In this document: piece by piece, positions 45,324 to 53,879 of the stretch | Layout of the letters: each line of letters begins with the position of its first letter | Position numbering within the stretch: the stretch's first letter is position 1 | Assembly (NCBI RefSeq): GCF_029360775.1 | Contig: NZ_JARKMZ010000039.1 | Coordinates: 62,001 to 126,000 of the forward strand | Length of the DNA: 64,000 bases | Source of the DNA: Daejeonella sp. H1SJ63 | GTDB taxonomy: Bacteria; Bacteroidota; Bacteroidia; Sphingobacteriales; Sphingobacteriaceae | Reading direction: 5' to 3' | Notes under the pieces: model-generated | What the model saw: the letters and a program-made list of their open reading frames with translations, nothing else | What the model was told of the DNA's origin: nothing | Databases searched by the model: none | Position numbers and translations under genes: made by a program

Positions 45324-45337
45324 CGGTTACGTACACG
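45324..45337. promoter_or_regulatory. LacI-type operator, copy 5 (CGGTTACGTACACG)
   Basis: Its reverse complement equals copy 2. The -7-like TAAATTCG at 45318-45325 overlaps its first two bases. The leader to the ATG at 45443 would be about 112 bases, longer than for the other copies. Confidence 0.8.
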
Positions 45338-45442
45338 CATATTTTTATATTAGTTAAAGTTTTACAGGAATAGTCGGAAATGCTTTAACATGGTTGATTA
45401 TTCATAATGACAAAGACCCTGATTTAGGTAAAAACAAATTCT

Positions 45443-46792
45443 ATGAAATTCAAAGACTTAAGCAGAAGAGGTTTTATTTCTGCGGTAACAACCACTACGG
45501 TGGCCACCGCATTTTCAAGTGTGATGCCGGCAATTGGCAAAACAGGTAATGCGGGGGAGCTGGCAATATTGGGAGGCACACCGGTTCGTACAAAAGCATG
45601 GCCTAAATGGCCCGCAATGATTGCTGATGAAAAATTAATGGAATCGGTCATCAAAACCACCAAGAGTGGTATATGGAGCCGTATTCAGTCGCCTACCGGT
45701 ACTGTAGCTACTTTTGAGAAAGAATATGCCCGTTTAATGGGTACTCAGCTATGCATTGGAACCGGATCAGGAACCCAGGCACTTGCCACTTCTGTGGAAG
45801 CAATGGATTTTGGTCCCGGTGATGAGGTTATTACCTCCCCATACAGCGATTTTGGAACTGTTTCGGCAATTCTGACCAGTCGTGCTCTTCCGGTACTTGC
45901 CGATCTTGACAGAGATTCATTTCAGCTTGATCCTGATGAGGTCGAGAAAAAAATTAATAAGAATACTAAAGCAATTATACCTGTTCATATCATGGGTATG
46001 CCATGTAATATGGAGCGTATTATGGCAATTGCCAAAAAACACAATCTTAAGGTAATTGAGGATGCATGTCAGGCAAATTTTGCAAGATATCAGGGCAAGC
46101 AGCTGGGCACTATTGGCGATCTCGGATGTTTCAGTTTTCAGGCAAGTAAGCAAATCTCATGTGGTGAAGGTGGTGCAATCATTGGAAACGACCCTGAATT
46201 GATGGACAGATGTTTTACAGTTCAGAATCATGGTACGAACCGTAAAGGTTTCAACGTAACTATCGGTCCGAAATATAGGATGAATGAGTTTGAGGGTGCT
46301 GTACTAATGGGACAGATTGCAGGTGCTAAAGAACGTTTTGAACGGCGTAATGCAAATGCTGCATATCTGGATTCAAAGCTGAAAGATTTTCCGGGATTAA
46401 TGCCTCAGAAAAAATATCCGGGAACAGAAAGTTCAGGATATTATAAATATGCTATGAGTTACAGGAAGGAGCATTTTAATAATGCTGACAGAAGCAAATT
46501 TCTGAAAGCTGTAGCAGCAGAAGGAATTAATTTGAGCCCTTATATTGCAAGAGGTTTTCATGTAGAGCCATGGGTAGATGAGATCATCAGTTTAAGGGAA
46601 TATCAGGCTATGTATTCAGCTTCGAGACTAAAACGTTATAAAGAAGAAATGAAAATGCCTAATTGTGATCTGGTTTGTAATGAAGAGATGGTCGTGCTTG
46701 AAGGTGTGGCTTCTTTGTTAGGTACAACACAGGACATGGATGATGTAGTAAATGCGATCATGAAAGTATACGAAAACAGAGCCAGGCTTTGA
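45443..46792 (+). CDS. DegT/DnrJ/EryC1-type sugar aminotransferase, Tat-exported
   Basis: The 449-residue protein has a Tat-like signal (LSRRGFISAVTTTTVATAFS) before a complete DegT fold. The fold shows IGTGSGTQALATSVEAM, PVHIMGMPCNMERI, VIEDACQANFARYQGK and SFQASKQISCGEGG, the last containing the PLP-Schiff-base lysine. PLP enzymes of this class transaminate keto-sugars. An exported PLP enzyme is unusual; Tat transport of the folded holoenzyme would explain it. Operator copy 5 lies upstream and a strong terminator follows, so it is probably monocistronic. Aminated sugar would fit the neighbouring amidohydrolase and isochorismatase genes. Confidence 0.85.
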   Translation: MKFKDLSRRGFISAVTTTTVATAFSSVMPAIGKTGNAGELAILGGTPVRTKAWPKWPAMIADEKLMESVIKTTKSGIWSRIQSPTGTVATFEKEYARLMGTQLCIGTGSGTQALATSVEAMDFGPGDEVITSPYSDFGTVSAILTSRALPVLADLDRDSFQLDPDEVEKKINKNTKAIIPVHIMGMPCNMERIMAIAKKHNLKVIEDACQANFARYQGKQLGTIGDLGCFSFQASKQISCGEGGAIIGNDPELMDRCFTVQNHGTNRKGFNVTIGPKYRMNEFEGAVLMGQIAGAKERFERRNANAAYLDSKLKDFPGLMPQKKYPGTESSGYYKYAMSYRKEHFNNADRSKFLKAVAAEGINLSPYIARGFHVEPWVDEIISLREYQAMYSASRLKRYKEEMKMPNCDLVCNEEMVVLEGVASLLGTTQDMDDVVNAIMKVYENRARL

Positions 46793-46820
46793 TTGATAAA
46801 TGTATATAATCAGGTTTTTT

Positions 46821-46854
46821 AAAGGGAAACAGAAATTCAATTCTGTTTCCCTTT
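46821..46854 (+). terminator. Rho-independent terminator, 14-bp stem
   Basis: AAAGGGAAACAGAA at 46821-46834 pairs with TTCTGTTTCCCTTT at 46841-46854 around a 6-base loop, followed by more T's. It ends the sugar aminotransferase unit. Confidence 0.9.
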
Positions 46855-46955
46855 TTTTATAAACAGAGTTGCATCTTAAGATATGGCGAACTATGCTTAT
46901 ATTTAAACAGGCTCAACACATATTTGATCTGTTTAATAATTAGTTCAGTCAGGTT

Positions 46956-47966
46956 ATGGATTCATTAACTCATATTGCTTTAGGTGCATGTATGGGGGAA
47001 GCCTTTGCCGGTAAAAAGCTCGGGAAAAAAGCATGGCTGTGGGGTGCAATGTCTCAGAGTCTTCCTGATATTGACTTTGTAACATCTTTTTGGATGGATA
47101 CAGCTGAAAATTTACTCGCCCACCGTGGCTTTACTCATTCTTTTCTTTTTTGCGTAATCGCAGCATTCATACTTGGACTTATTGCAGAGAAATGGCATAG
47201 ACCTCATAATATCAGTCTTTTAAAATGGTGTATGTTTTTCGGAGCAATGATTTTCATTCATATTTTTATTGATGCCTTTAATAATTATGGAGTTGCCTGG
47301 TTTGAGCCCTTTAGTAATAAACGAATTTCCTTTAATGCTATTTATGTAGCTGATCCATTCTTTACCATCTGGCCTGTAATTGCATTTGCTGCAATTTTAA
47401 TCATGAAAAGAAGGGATAACAGGAAAAGGAAATGGTATTTATCCGGACTGGGTTTAAGTACCCTGTATCTGATGTATTGCCTTGTTAATAAGGCAATTAT
47501 AGAAAGAGATTTTATGACTATTCTGGCTGAACGAAAGATATCTTATTCGCGGCATTTCACAACTCCGGCACCATTGCAAAACTGGCTCTGGTATGTAGTA
47601 GCCGGTGATGATAAAGGATATTATGTTGGCTTTCGTTCATTGTTTGACAGTAATAGATCGATGGATCTAACTTATTTCCCGCGAAATGATTCATTACTTG
47701 TTCCTGTAAAGGATCATCGTGATATTCAGGATCTGATTCGTTTTTCGCAGGATTTCTATACGGTTGAACATTATGGAGATACTTTGGTATTTAATGATCT
47801 TCGTTTCGGACAAATGATCGGTTGGCATAATCCTAAAGGGAAGTTTGTTTTTCATTATTATATTCAACATCCTGACGATAATGATCTGGTGGTACAACGC
47901 GGGAGATTTGCCGGATGGAATAAGGAAACAGCATGGGCCCTGATAGACAGGATTAAAGGGAATTAA
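46956..47966 (+). CDS. YdjM-like metal-dependent membrane hydrolase (DUF457)
   Basis: The 336-residue protein starts with the DUF457 signature MDSLTHIALGACMGEAFAG, then PDIDFVTSF and HRGFTHSFLF. These contain the family's conserved histidines and aspartates, thought to bind a metal, on a hydrophobic base. Several membrane segments follow (LFCVIAAFILGLIAE, FFGAMIFIHIFIDAF, TIWPVIAFAAILIM, and a fourth near residue 165). The C-terminal third is soluble. The substrate is unknown. It is a single gene between the terminator at 46821 and the MCE transporter operon. Confidence 0.85.
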   Translation: MDSLTHIALGACMGEAFAGKKLGKKAWLWGAMSQSLPDIDFVTSFWMDTAENLLAHRGFTHSFLFCVIAAFILGLIAEKWHRPHNISLLKWCMFFGAMIFIHIFIDAFNNYGVAWFEPFSNKRISFNAIYVADPFFTIWPVIAFAAILIMKRRDNRKRKWYLSGLGLSTLYLMYCLVNKAIIERDFMTILAERKISYSRHFTTPAPLQNWLWYVVAGDDKGYYVGFRSLFDSNRSMDLTYFPRNDSLLVPVKDHRDIQDLIRFSQDFYTVEHYGDTLVFNDLRFGQMIGWHNPKGKFVFHYYIQHPDDNDLVVQRGRFAGWNKETAWALIDRIKGN

Positions 47967-48022
47967 GGGTCTAAATCAATTTATAAGTGACTGAGATCAG
48001 ACTTTTTGTACAGAACATAAAT

Positions 48023-48030
48023 TAGTTTTG
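48023..48030 (+). promoter_or_regulatory. Candidate -7 promoter element (TAGTTTTG) for the MCE transporter operon
   Basis: TAGTTTTG is an exact match to the Bacteroidota -7 consensus, with a TTTG about 14 bases earlier at 48005-48008. It lies 27 bases before the permease ATG at 48058 and overlaps the TTG that would begin a longer reading frame, which argues for the ATG. Confidence 0.55.
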
Positions 48031-48057
48031 TATTTTAAAGCAAAATCAATAAATAAT

Positions 48058-48825
48058 ATGTCCTTAAGGTCAGACTTTACCGCATTCTTAAACGGAAATG
48101 GGGAATTATTCAGTTTCAGCCTTCGTTTTTTCAGGCATGGATTGAATCCTCCTTTTGAATTTGCTGAATTTATTAAGCAATGTTATGTTATTGGTTATAA
48201 ATCTTTGCCGCTGATCGGACTGACGGCCTTTATTATGGGAATTGTGTTGACCATGCAATTAAGACCTTCGATGGCCGATTATGGTGTCGAGTCTCAATTG
48301 CCGGCAATTGTAGCTATTGCAGTGGTCAGAGAGGTTGGACCGGTAATTACTGCCTTGATATTTGCAGGTAAAATTGGCAGCAGCATTGGAGCCGAGCTTG
48401 GATCCATGAAGGTTACAGAGCAGATCGATGCTATGGAAGTCAGTGGAACCAATCCTTTTAAATATCTTGTGGTTACCAGAGTGTTGGCATGTACATTGAT
48501 GCTGCCTGTACTCGTAATGCTTGGTGATGCAATATCCCTTTATGGGGCTTATCTGGGGGTTAATATTCATACAAATACCAGTTTCAATCTATTCTGGACT
48601 CAGGTTTTTGATAATCTTGTATTTGGGGATGTATTACCTGCTTTTATAAAGAGTTTCTTTTTTGGATTTGCTGTAGGAATTATAGGATGTTACAAAGGTT
48701 ATAACAGCAGCAGAGGTACTGAAGGGGTAGGTTTGTCGGCTAATTCCGCTGTTGTTGTTTCTTCGGTGATGATATTTATTATTGATCTTCTAGCCGTTCA
48801 GGTTACTAATATTTTTGATTATTAA
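48058..48825 (+). CDS. mlaE: MlaE-type phospholipid ABC transporter permease
   Basis: The 255-residue inner-membrane protein belongs to the MlaE/YrbE family: YKSLPLIGLTAFIMGIVLTMQ, the REVGPVITALIFAGKIGSSIGAELGSM core, TEQIDAMEVSG and LFWTQVFDNLVFGD. It should span the membrane about five times. With the ATPase and MCE protein encoded next, it forms an MCE lipid transporter that moves lipids between the inner and outer membrane. The stop is four bases before the ATPase start codon, so the genes form one operon. The ATG at 48058 is preferred to an upstream TTG that overlaps the promoter. Confidence 0.9.
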   Translation: MSLRSDFTAFLNGNGELFSFSLRFFRHGLNPPFEFAEFIKQCYVIGYKSLPLIGLTAFIMGIVLTMQLRPSMADYGVESQLPAIVAIAVVREVGPVITALIFAGKIGSSIGAELGSMKVTEQIDAMEVSGTNPFKYLVVTRVLACTLMLPVLVMLGDAISLYGAYLGVNIHTNTSFNLFWTQVFDNLVFGDVLPAFIKSFFFGFAVGIIGCYKGYNSSRGTEGVGLSANSAVVVSSVMIFIIDLLAVQVTNIFDY

Positions 48826-48829
48826 GGCT

Positions 48830-49591
48830 ATGACTTCAGATAAACAAGTACTTAATAGTAGTTTAGATAAAGTTATGTTAATTAATAACTTATGTAAATC
48901 ATTTGGTGACCGGCATATACTCATCAATTTTAATCTTGAACTTATCAGAGGTGAAAGCGTAGTAGTTTTAGGAAAATCTGGTTCTGGTAAATCTGTCCTT
49001 ATCAAGTGTGTTATTGGTTTATTGAGACCCGACAAGGGCAGTATCAAAATATTTGGGAAAAACATTCCTGATCTTAATCATGATGAACTTGACCAGGTTA
49101 GAGCTAAGATTGGATTTCTTTTTCAGAGTAATGCCCTGTATGATTCAATGACTGTCAGAGAAAATCTGGAATTTCCATTAAGACGTCACTGGATCGAAGT
49201 ATCACAGGAGGAAGTTGACAAAATGGTTGAAGATGCATTGGAGGATGTGGGCTTAAGGCATACGATTGATATGATGCCGGTTGAATTATCGGGTGGTATG
49301 AGAAAACGTGTTGCTCTTGCCCGGACACTTATTCTAAAGCCAGAGATCATCCTTTATGATGAGCCTACTACCGGACTTGACACTATTACCAGTAAAGAGA
49401 TTATCGAACTCATGATCGAGATTCAGGAGAAGTATAATACCAGCTCTTTAATCATTTCTCACGATATGAATTGTGTTCGTATGGCAAGTGACAGGGTTGT
49501 TATGTTAATGGATGGCAGGTGTTATGCAAATGATACCTATGAAAATCTGATTAAATCAGAAGATCCGAAGATTAAAATGTTTTTTGAGTAA
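48830..49591 (+). CDS. mlaF: MlaF-type ABC transporter ATPase
   Basis: The 253-residue protein has a complete ATP-binding cassette: Walker A GKSGSGKS near residue 48, Q-loop FQSNALYDSMTVREN, signature LSGGM near 147, Walker B ILYDEPTTGLD and the switch histidine in LIISHDMN. The LSGGM/KRVALARTL order matches MlaF. It energises lipid transport with the MlaE-type permease, whose gene ends four bases before this start. The ATG at 48830 is chosen; an in-frame TTG 15 bases upstream would overlap the permease. Confidence 0.9.
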   Translation: MTSDKQVLNSSLDKVMLINNLCKSFGDRHILINFNLELIRGESVVVLGKSGSGKSVLIKCVIGLLRPDKGSIKIFGKNIPDLNHDELDQVRAKIGFLFQSNALYDSMTVRENLEFPLRRHWIEVSQEEVDKMVEDALEDVGLRHTIDMMPVELSGGMRKRVALARTLILKPEIILYDEPTTGLDTITSKEIIELMIEIQEKYNTSSLIISHDMNCVRMASDRVVMLMDGRCYANDTYENLIKSEDPKIKMFFE

Positions 49592-49599
49592 AACTGTTT

Positions 49600-50586
49600 A
49601 TGGCAAAACGATTAGTAAATAATGTAAGACTTGGAGCATTTGTAATGGCCGGCTTACTGTTTTTAGTTCTGCTCCTGTACATGATAGGAAGGAACAGAAG
49701 CCTTTTTGGCTCGAATTATATACTTAAAGCAAGGTTTGAGAATGTTCAGGGTTTGGTGCCGGGTAATAATGTCAGATATTCCGGCATACAGTCTGGTACC
49801 GTGAAAACTATTGAAATTGTTAATGATACAAGCATAGAGGTTTCAATGCTGATCGATACCAAAATGGAGGATATTATAAGAAAGGATGCCATAGTATCAA
49901 TTGGTTCAGACGGTCTGGTAGGCAATAAGGTTGTCAATATTATTCCGGGCGAGATTCATGATGATCTGGCAAAAGAGGGTGATGTACTGGTTTCAAAAAA
50001 TCCTATTGATACCGAATCTATTTTGAAAACCTTGTCAAAAACTAATAATGATGTGGCTGAAATAGTATCAGGCTTAAAGGTTACTGTAGAACGAATTAAC
50101 AACAGCACTGCACTTTGGTCAATCCTGTCTGAAGAATCCTTACCTGAAGATCTGCGTCAATCGGCTGCAAATATACGTAAAGCAACTTCAAGGGCAGGTT
50201 TGATGGCTGATGATCTGCATGTTATTGTTTCTGACCTGAAATCAGGTAAGGGATCTGCTGGAATCTTGCTTAGAGATACTTCATTTGCAAATAATCTGAA
50301 TCAGGCAGTTTTAAAAATGAGGCAGCTTAGTACCAATGCTGATAAACTTAGTCTGCAGATGACTACCCTGATTTCGGGTATTCAAAATGATTTGAACTCA
50401 GGTAAGGGAGCTGCCAGCACTATTTTAAAGGATACTTCTGTTGTAAATAAACTGAATACCAGTCTGGATAATATTCAAAGGGGCACCGATGGCTTTAATC
50501 AGAATATGGAGGCATTAAAGAAGAGTTTTCTGCTGAGAGGATATTTTAAGCGTCAGGAGAAAAAGAGGGCATCATCCAACCCTTAA
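49600..50586 (+). CDS. mlaD: MlaD-family MCE protein
   Basis: The 328-residue protein has one N-terminal transmembrane anchor (LGAFVMAGLLFLVLLLYMIG), then an MCE domain at about residues 40-120 (VQGLVPGNNVRYSGIQSGTV, then IGSDGLVGNKVVNI). The C-terminal half is a helical tail, which can form a coiled tunnel in the periplasm, as in related MCE rings. It begins 9 bases after the ATPase stop. It is longer than E. coli MlaD (183) by the C-terminal extension, as is common in Bacteroidota. Confidence 0.9.
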   Translation: MAKRLVNNVRLGAFVMAGLLFLVLLLYMIGRNRSLFGSNYILKARFENVQGLVPGNNVRYSGIQSGTVKTIEIVNDTSIEVSMLIDTKMEDIIRKDAIVSIGSDGLVGNKVVNIIPGEIHDDLAKEGDVLVSKNPIDTESILKTLSKTNNDVAEIVSGLKVTVERINNSTALWSILSEESLPEDLRQSAANIRKATSRAGLMADDLHVIVSDLKSGKGSAGILLRDTSFANNLNQAVLKMRQLSTNADKLSLQMTTLISGIQNDLNSGKGAASTILKDTSVVNKLNTSLDNIQRGTDGFNQNMEALKKSFLLRGYFKRQEKKRASSNP

Positions 50587-50605
50587 TGCTTTTCAGAGAA
50601 AAGCA
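50587..50605 (+). other. Perfect 8-bp hairpin after the MCE gene
   Basis: TGCTTTTC at 50587-50594 and GAAAAGCA at 50598-50605 form a stem with a three-base loop, starting one base after the MCE stop codon. No T-run follows, so it is more likely an mRNA-stabilising or pausing structure between two parts of the operon than a terminator. Confidence 0.6.
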
Positions 50606-50644
50606 GTTGATTAATTAGGAAATGTTTAATCAATTATCAGATAA

Positions 50645-51385
50645 ATGACTATCTATTTGTATTTCATTTTACAATTACTGGCATCTTTTACACAGGTAAA
50701 TGATGCCAGGGATATTGTTAAACGTGCAAACGATAAAATGCGCGGTAATACAATGATGGCTGAAATGACCATAAAAACTATTCGTCCGGGATGGTCAAGG
50801 GAAATGCAATGTAAAACCTGGATGAAAGGCAAGGATCTGGCTATGATTCTTATCCAAAGCCCGGCAAAAGACAAGGGAATTTCTTTCCTGAAAAAGAAAA
50901 AAGAAGTATGGAACTGGCTTCCGGCTCTGGAACGTACAATCAAACTTCCTCCGTCAATGATGACTCAAAGCTGGATGGGGACAGATTTTACAAATGATGA
51001 TCTTGTTAAAGAATCTTCTGTGGTAGACGATTATAATCATACCATAATAGGTGATACTATAATCAGGGAAAGAAACTGTCATATTATACAAATGATTCCT
51101 AAACCGGATGCTGCAGTTGTTTGGAGCAAAGTTATTGTATGTATTGATAAAAAAGATTACCTGGAGCTTCACAGCCGTTTTTATGATGAAGATAATGAGC
51201 TGATCAGTATAATGAATGGTTATGATATAAAAATGATGCACGACCGTTTGATACCTGTACGCTATGATATGATACCTGCGGATAAGAAAGGTTATAAAAC
51301 AGAGATGATCTATCGAAACATTGTTTATAATCAGTCAATTACGGATAATCTGTTCACTATTGAGCAAATGAAAAGACTGAAATAA
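50645..51385 (+). CDS. Outer-membrane lipoprotein-sorting protein (LolA-like)
   Basis: The 246-residue protein has a short Sec signal (MTIYLYFILQLLASFTQ) and a LolA-like half-barrel. Its features are DIVKRANDKMRGN, the MTIKTIRPGWSREMQ strand, KEVWNWLPALERTIKLPPSM and the DDLVKESSVVDDY loop, as in the outer-membrane lipoprotein-sorting family. It may carry a lipidic substrate across the periplasm for the two permeases encoded downstream, with the barrel protein at the far end. It starts 58 bases after the MCE gene and ends one base before the first permease. Confidence 0.8.
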   Translation: MTIYLYFILQLLASFTQVNDARDIVKRANDKMRGNTMMAEMTIKTIRPGWSREMQCKTWMKGKDLAMILIQSPAKDKGISFLKKKKEVWNWLPALERTIKLPPSMMTQSWMGTDFTNDDLVKESSVVDDYNHTIIGDTIIRERNCHIIQMIPKPDAAVVWSKVIVCIDKKDYLELHSRFYDEDNELISIMNGYDIKMMHDRLIPVRYDMIPADKKGYKTEMIYRNIVYNQSITDNLFTIEQMKRLK

Positions 51386-51386
51386 T

Positions 51387-52604
51387 ATGTTTCTGATCAG
51401 AATGGCATGGAAAAATATCTGGAGGAATCGTAACCGTACGATGATTACGATGGCTTCTATTTATTTTGCAGTGATCCTTTCGGTTCTGGCTGATAGTTTG
51501 CAGGATGGTGTTTTTGATAATCTGATCAAAAATATGGTTAGTTATTATACCGGCTATGTTCAGGTGCATAAAACCGGATATTGGGATGAACAGGTGCTTG
51601 ATAATAGTTTTGAGTCTTCCATCCGGACAGAAGCCAAAATTATTAGCCTGAATGAAACAGGAGGGCTAACAGGACGATTGGAGTCTTTTGTTCTTGCTTC
51701 TTCAAATGATCAGACTAAAGGGAGTCTGCTTGTTGGCATCGATCCGGAAAATGAAAGTAAAGTCACCAATCTGAAAACTAAATTACACGAAGGAGATTTT
51801 ATTAAGGCCGATGATCAATCAGTTTTACTGTCGGAAGGACTTGCGGAACGATTAAATCTCAGGCTTACAGACACCATTGTATTATTAGGGCAGGGTTATC
51901 ATGGTGCTACAGCAGCCGGGAAATATCCGGTTAAAGGTATCTTAAAGTTCGGAACACCGGCAATGAACGACAGGACGGTGTTTATGCCTCTAAAGGCTTC
52001 CCAGGATCTGTTTCAGGCTTATGGAATGATCACTTCTTATATTTTATTGGTTAATGATACTGAACAGCTGAATACTATTTCTGCTGCTGTTAAAAAATCT
52101 CTTGGCAGTAATTATGAAGTAATGACATGGGAGGAAATGCTACCCGATATTAAACAGCATATAGAGTCTGATTCACGAAATATGAAATTTATACAGGGAA
52201 TACTTTATCTGTTGATTTGCTTTGGAATTTTTGGAACTCTTTTAATGATGTTGGAAGAAAGAAAAATAGAAATGGGGATGCTGGTAGCTATCGGTATGAA
52301 AAAGATGCAACTGGCTATATTATTGTTATTAGAATCTTTATTTACCCTGCTGTCCGGGTGTATTTTCGGATTGCTGACAAGTATTCCGCTTGTTTACTAT
52401 TTAAAGTTAAACCCTATTAAATTGTCGGGTGATGCAGCTGAAGCATACCAACGATTTGGTTTTGAACCTGTTTTCCCGACTTCATCAGATCCGGAAATTT
52501 TTCTTAATCAGGCTCTGGTAGTGTTAGTCATAGGACTTGTTCTTTCATTATATCCGGTTTATAAGGTAATAAGATTGGATCCGATTAAATCAATGAAAAG
52601 ATAG
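51387..52604 (+). CDS. FtsX-like ABC permease 1 (LolCE/MacB type)
   Basis: The 405-residue protein starts MFLIRMAWKNIWRNRNRT, the N-terminal motif of LolCE/MacB-like permeases, and has a first transmembrane segment followed by a large periplasmic domain. The C-terminal FtsX motif and three further membrane segments are visible (YLLICFGIFGTLLMMLEERKIEMGML, LLESLFTLLSGCIFGLLTS, ALVVLVIGLVLSLYPVYKVI). These permeases extract lipoproteins or move lipids with a cognate ATPase and no rotation through a channel. The next gene is an equal-length paralogue, and an ATPase gene follows that. Confidence 0.85.
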   Translation: MFLIRMAWKNIWRNRNRTMITMASIYFAVILSVLADSLQDGVFDNLIKNMVSYYTGYVQVHKTGYWDEQVLDNSFESSIRTEAKIISLNETGGLTGRLESFVLASSNDQTKGSLLVGIDPENESKVTNLKTKLHEGDFIKADDQSVLLSEGLAERLNLRLTDTIVLLGQGYHGATAAGKYPVKGILKFGTPAMNDRTVFMPLKASQDLFQAYGMITSYILLVNDTEQLNTISAAVKKSLGSNYEVMTWEEMLPDIKQHIESDSRNMKFIQGILYLLICFGIFGTLLMMLEERKIEMGMLVAIGMKKMQLAILLLLESLFTLLSGCIFGLLTSIPLVYYLKLNPIKLSGDAAEAYQRFGFEPVFPTSSDPEIFLNQALVVLVIGLVLSLYPVYKVIRLDPIKSMKR

Positions 52605-52610
52605 AAGAAT

Positions 52611-53828
52611 ATGATACTATCGATAGCGTGGCGGAACATCTGGAGAAATAAAGTAAGAAGTATTACTATTATGCTATCTATAGCGCTTGGACTATTTTCA
52701 GGTCTTCTGGTACTTTCTCTTTATCAGGGAATGATGAATAGCCGTATTCGCAGCGTTATTGAATCTGAAGTCGGACATATTCAGCTGCATCATCCTAAGT
52801 TTAAAAATGATTATGAGCCTGAATTTGTAATTAAAAGAGGTGAAGATATTTTAAATCAGATTTCAAAACTTCCGGAGGTGAAATTTGTCGCCCCAAGAAG
52901 TATAAGTATGGGGATGTTAAGTACAGCAAACGGAACTGCGGGTGTTCAGATTAATGGAGTTGTACCCGGGCTTGAAAATAATATCTCACAGCTCAAATCA
53001 AAGATTCAGGAAGGTGATGATTTCGATACTCTTAAACGGAATCAGATAATGATTGGTCGAAAACTTGCAGGTAAGTTAAAGGTAAGAAGAGGTTCGAGGG
53101 TGGTATTAACTTTTACTGATCCTGCCGGCGAGATCATTGCCGGGGCATTTAAAATACGGGCCATTTATAAGAGCGAAAATACCCAGTTGGATGAAAGCTA
53201 TGTTTTTATAATGAAAAATGATCTTAACAGATTACTGAATATAGACCCCGATTTTCACGAAATTGTAATACTGTTGCATCATAATGAAGATGTTAAACCT
53301 GTAAACCAAAAGCTTAAGAAAATCTTTAGTAGTCTCAGGTCGGAAACCTGGATGGAAATATCTCCTGAAACCGAACTGATGACAAAAACTGTTGATCAGT
53401 ATTCTTATATAATAATGATCATAATCATGATGGCTCTTGCCTTTGGGATAATTAATACTATGCTCATGGCAATTCTGGAACGTACCAGAGAGATAGGGAT
53501 GATGCTTGCTCTGGGAACTAACAGACTCAGGATATTCCTGCTTGTTTTATATGAAACTGTGATTTTGACATTGGCAGGTACTCCATTCGGGTTGTTTGCT
53601 TCATGGTTGCTTATATCTTATTTCAATAAGCAGGGGCTTGATCTTTCCTATCTTGGCTCAACAGAAATGCTGAATAACTTTGGTTTCGGTACTATGATTT
53701 ATCCTGAATTTCCTAAGGAAAAGCTATCAGGAATTGTGATAATAGTTATTGGTACAGCTTTGATTTCGAGTTTATTTCCGGCATTAAAAGCTATACGCAT
53801 GCAGCCGGTTGATGCTTTGAGAAAATAG
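52611..53828 (+). CDS. FtsX-like ABC permease 2 (LolCE/MacB type)
   Basis: Also 405 residues, with MILSIAWRNIWRNKVRSI at the start and the same arrangement of one N-terminal and three C-terminal membrane segments (IIMIIIMMALAFGIINTMLMA, LLVLYETVILTLAGTPFGL, GIVIIVIGTALISSLFPALKAI). Identity to the preceding gene is modest, so the pair is an old duplication likely forming a heterodimer like LolC/LolE. The interval to the preceding stop is six bases. It precedes the ATPase gene by 51 bases. Confidence 0.85.
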   Translation: MILSIAWRNIWRNKVRSITIMLSIALGLFSGLLVLSLYQGMMNSRIRSVIESEVGHIQLHHPKFKNDYEPEFVIKRGEDILNQISKLPEVKFVAPRSISMGMLSTANGTAGVQINGVVPGLENNISQLKSKIQEGDDFDTLKRNQIMIGRKLAGKLKVRRGSRVVLTFTDPAGEIIAGAFKIRAIYKSENTQLDESYVFIMKNDLNRLLNIDPDFHEIVILLHHNEDVKPVNQKLKKIFSSLRSETWMEISPETELMTKTVDQYSYIIMIIIMMALAFGIINTMLMAILERTREIGMMLALGTNRLRIFLLVLYETVILTLAGTPFGLFASWLLISYFNKQGLDLSYLGSTEMLNNFGFGTMIYPEFPKEKLSGIVIIVIGTALISSLFPALKAIRMQPVDALRK

Positions 53829-53879
53829 TTAAAAATGAACGATAAGGAATACCTTATTCCGGACTTAATCTGAGGATAA

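Noticed and set aside
48028-48057. Upstream TTG start of the MlaE-type permease
   Set aside because: It overlaps a promoter-like TAGTTTTG, and the ATG at 48058 fits the family's N-terminus.
53836-53874. A 12-codon frame with an internal hairpin before the LolD-type ATPase gene
   Set aside because: It is too short to support, and the hairpin alone (GGAATA/TATTCC) has no T-run; it may affect spacing only.
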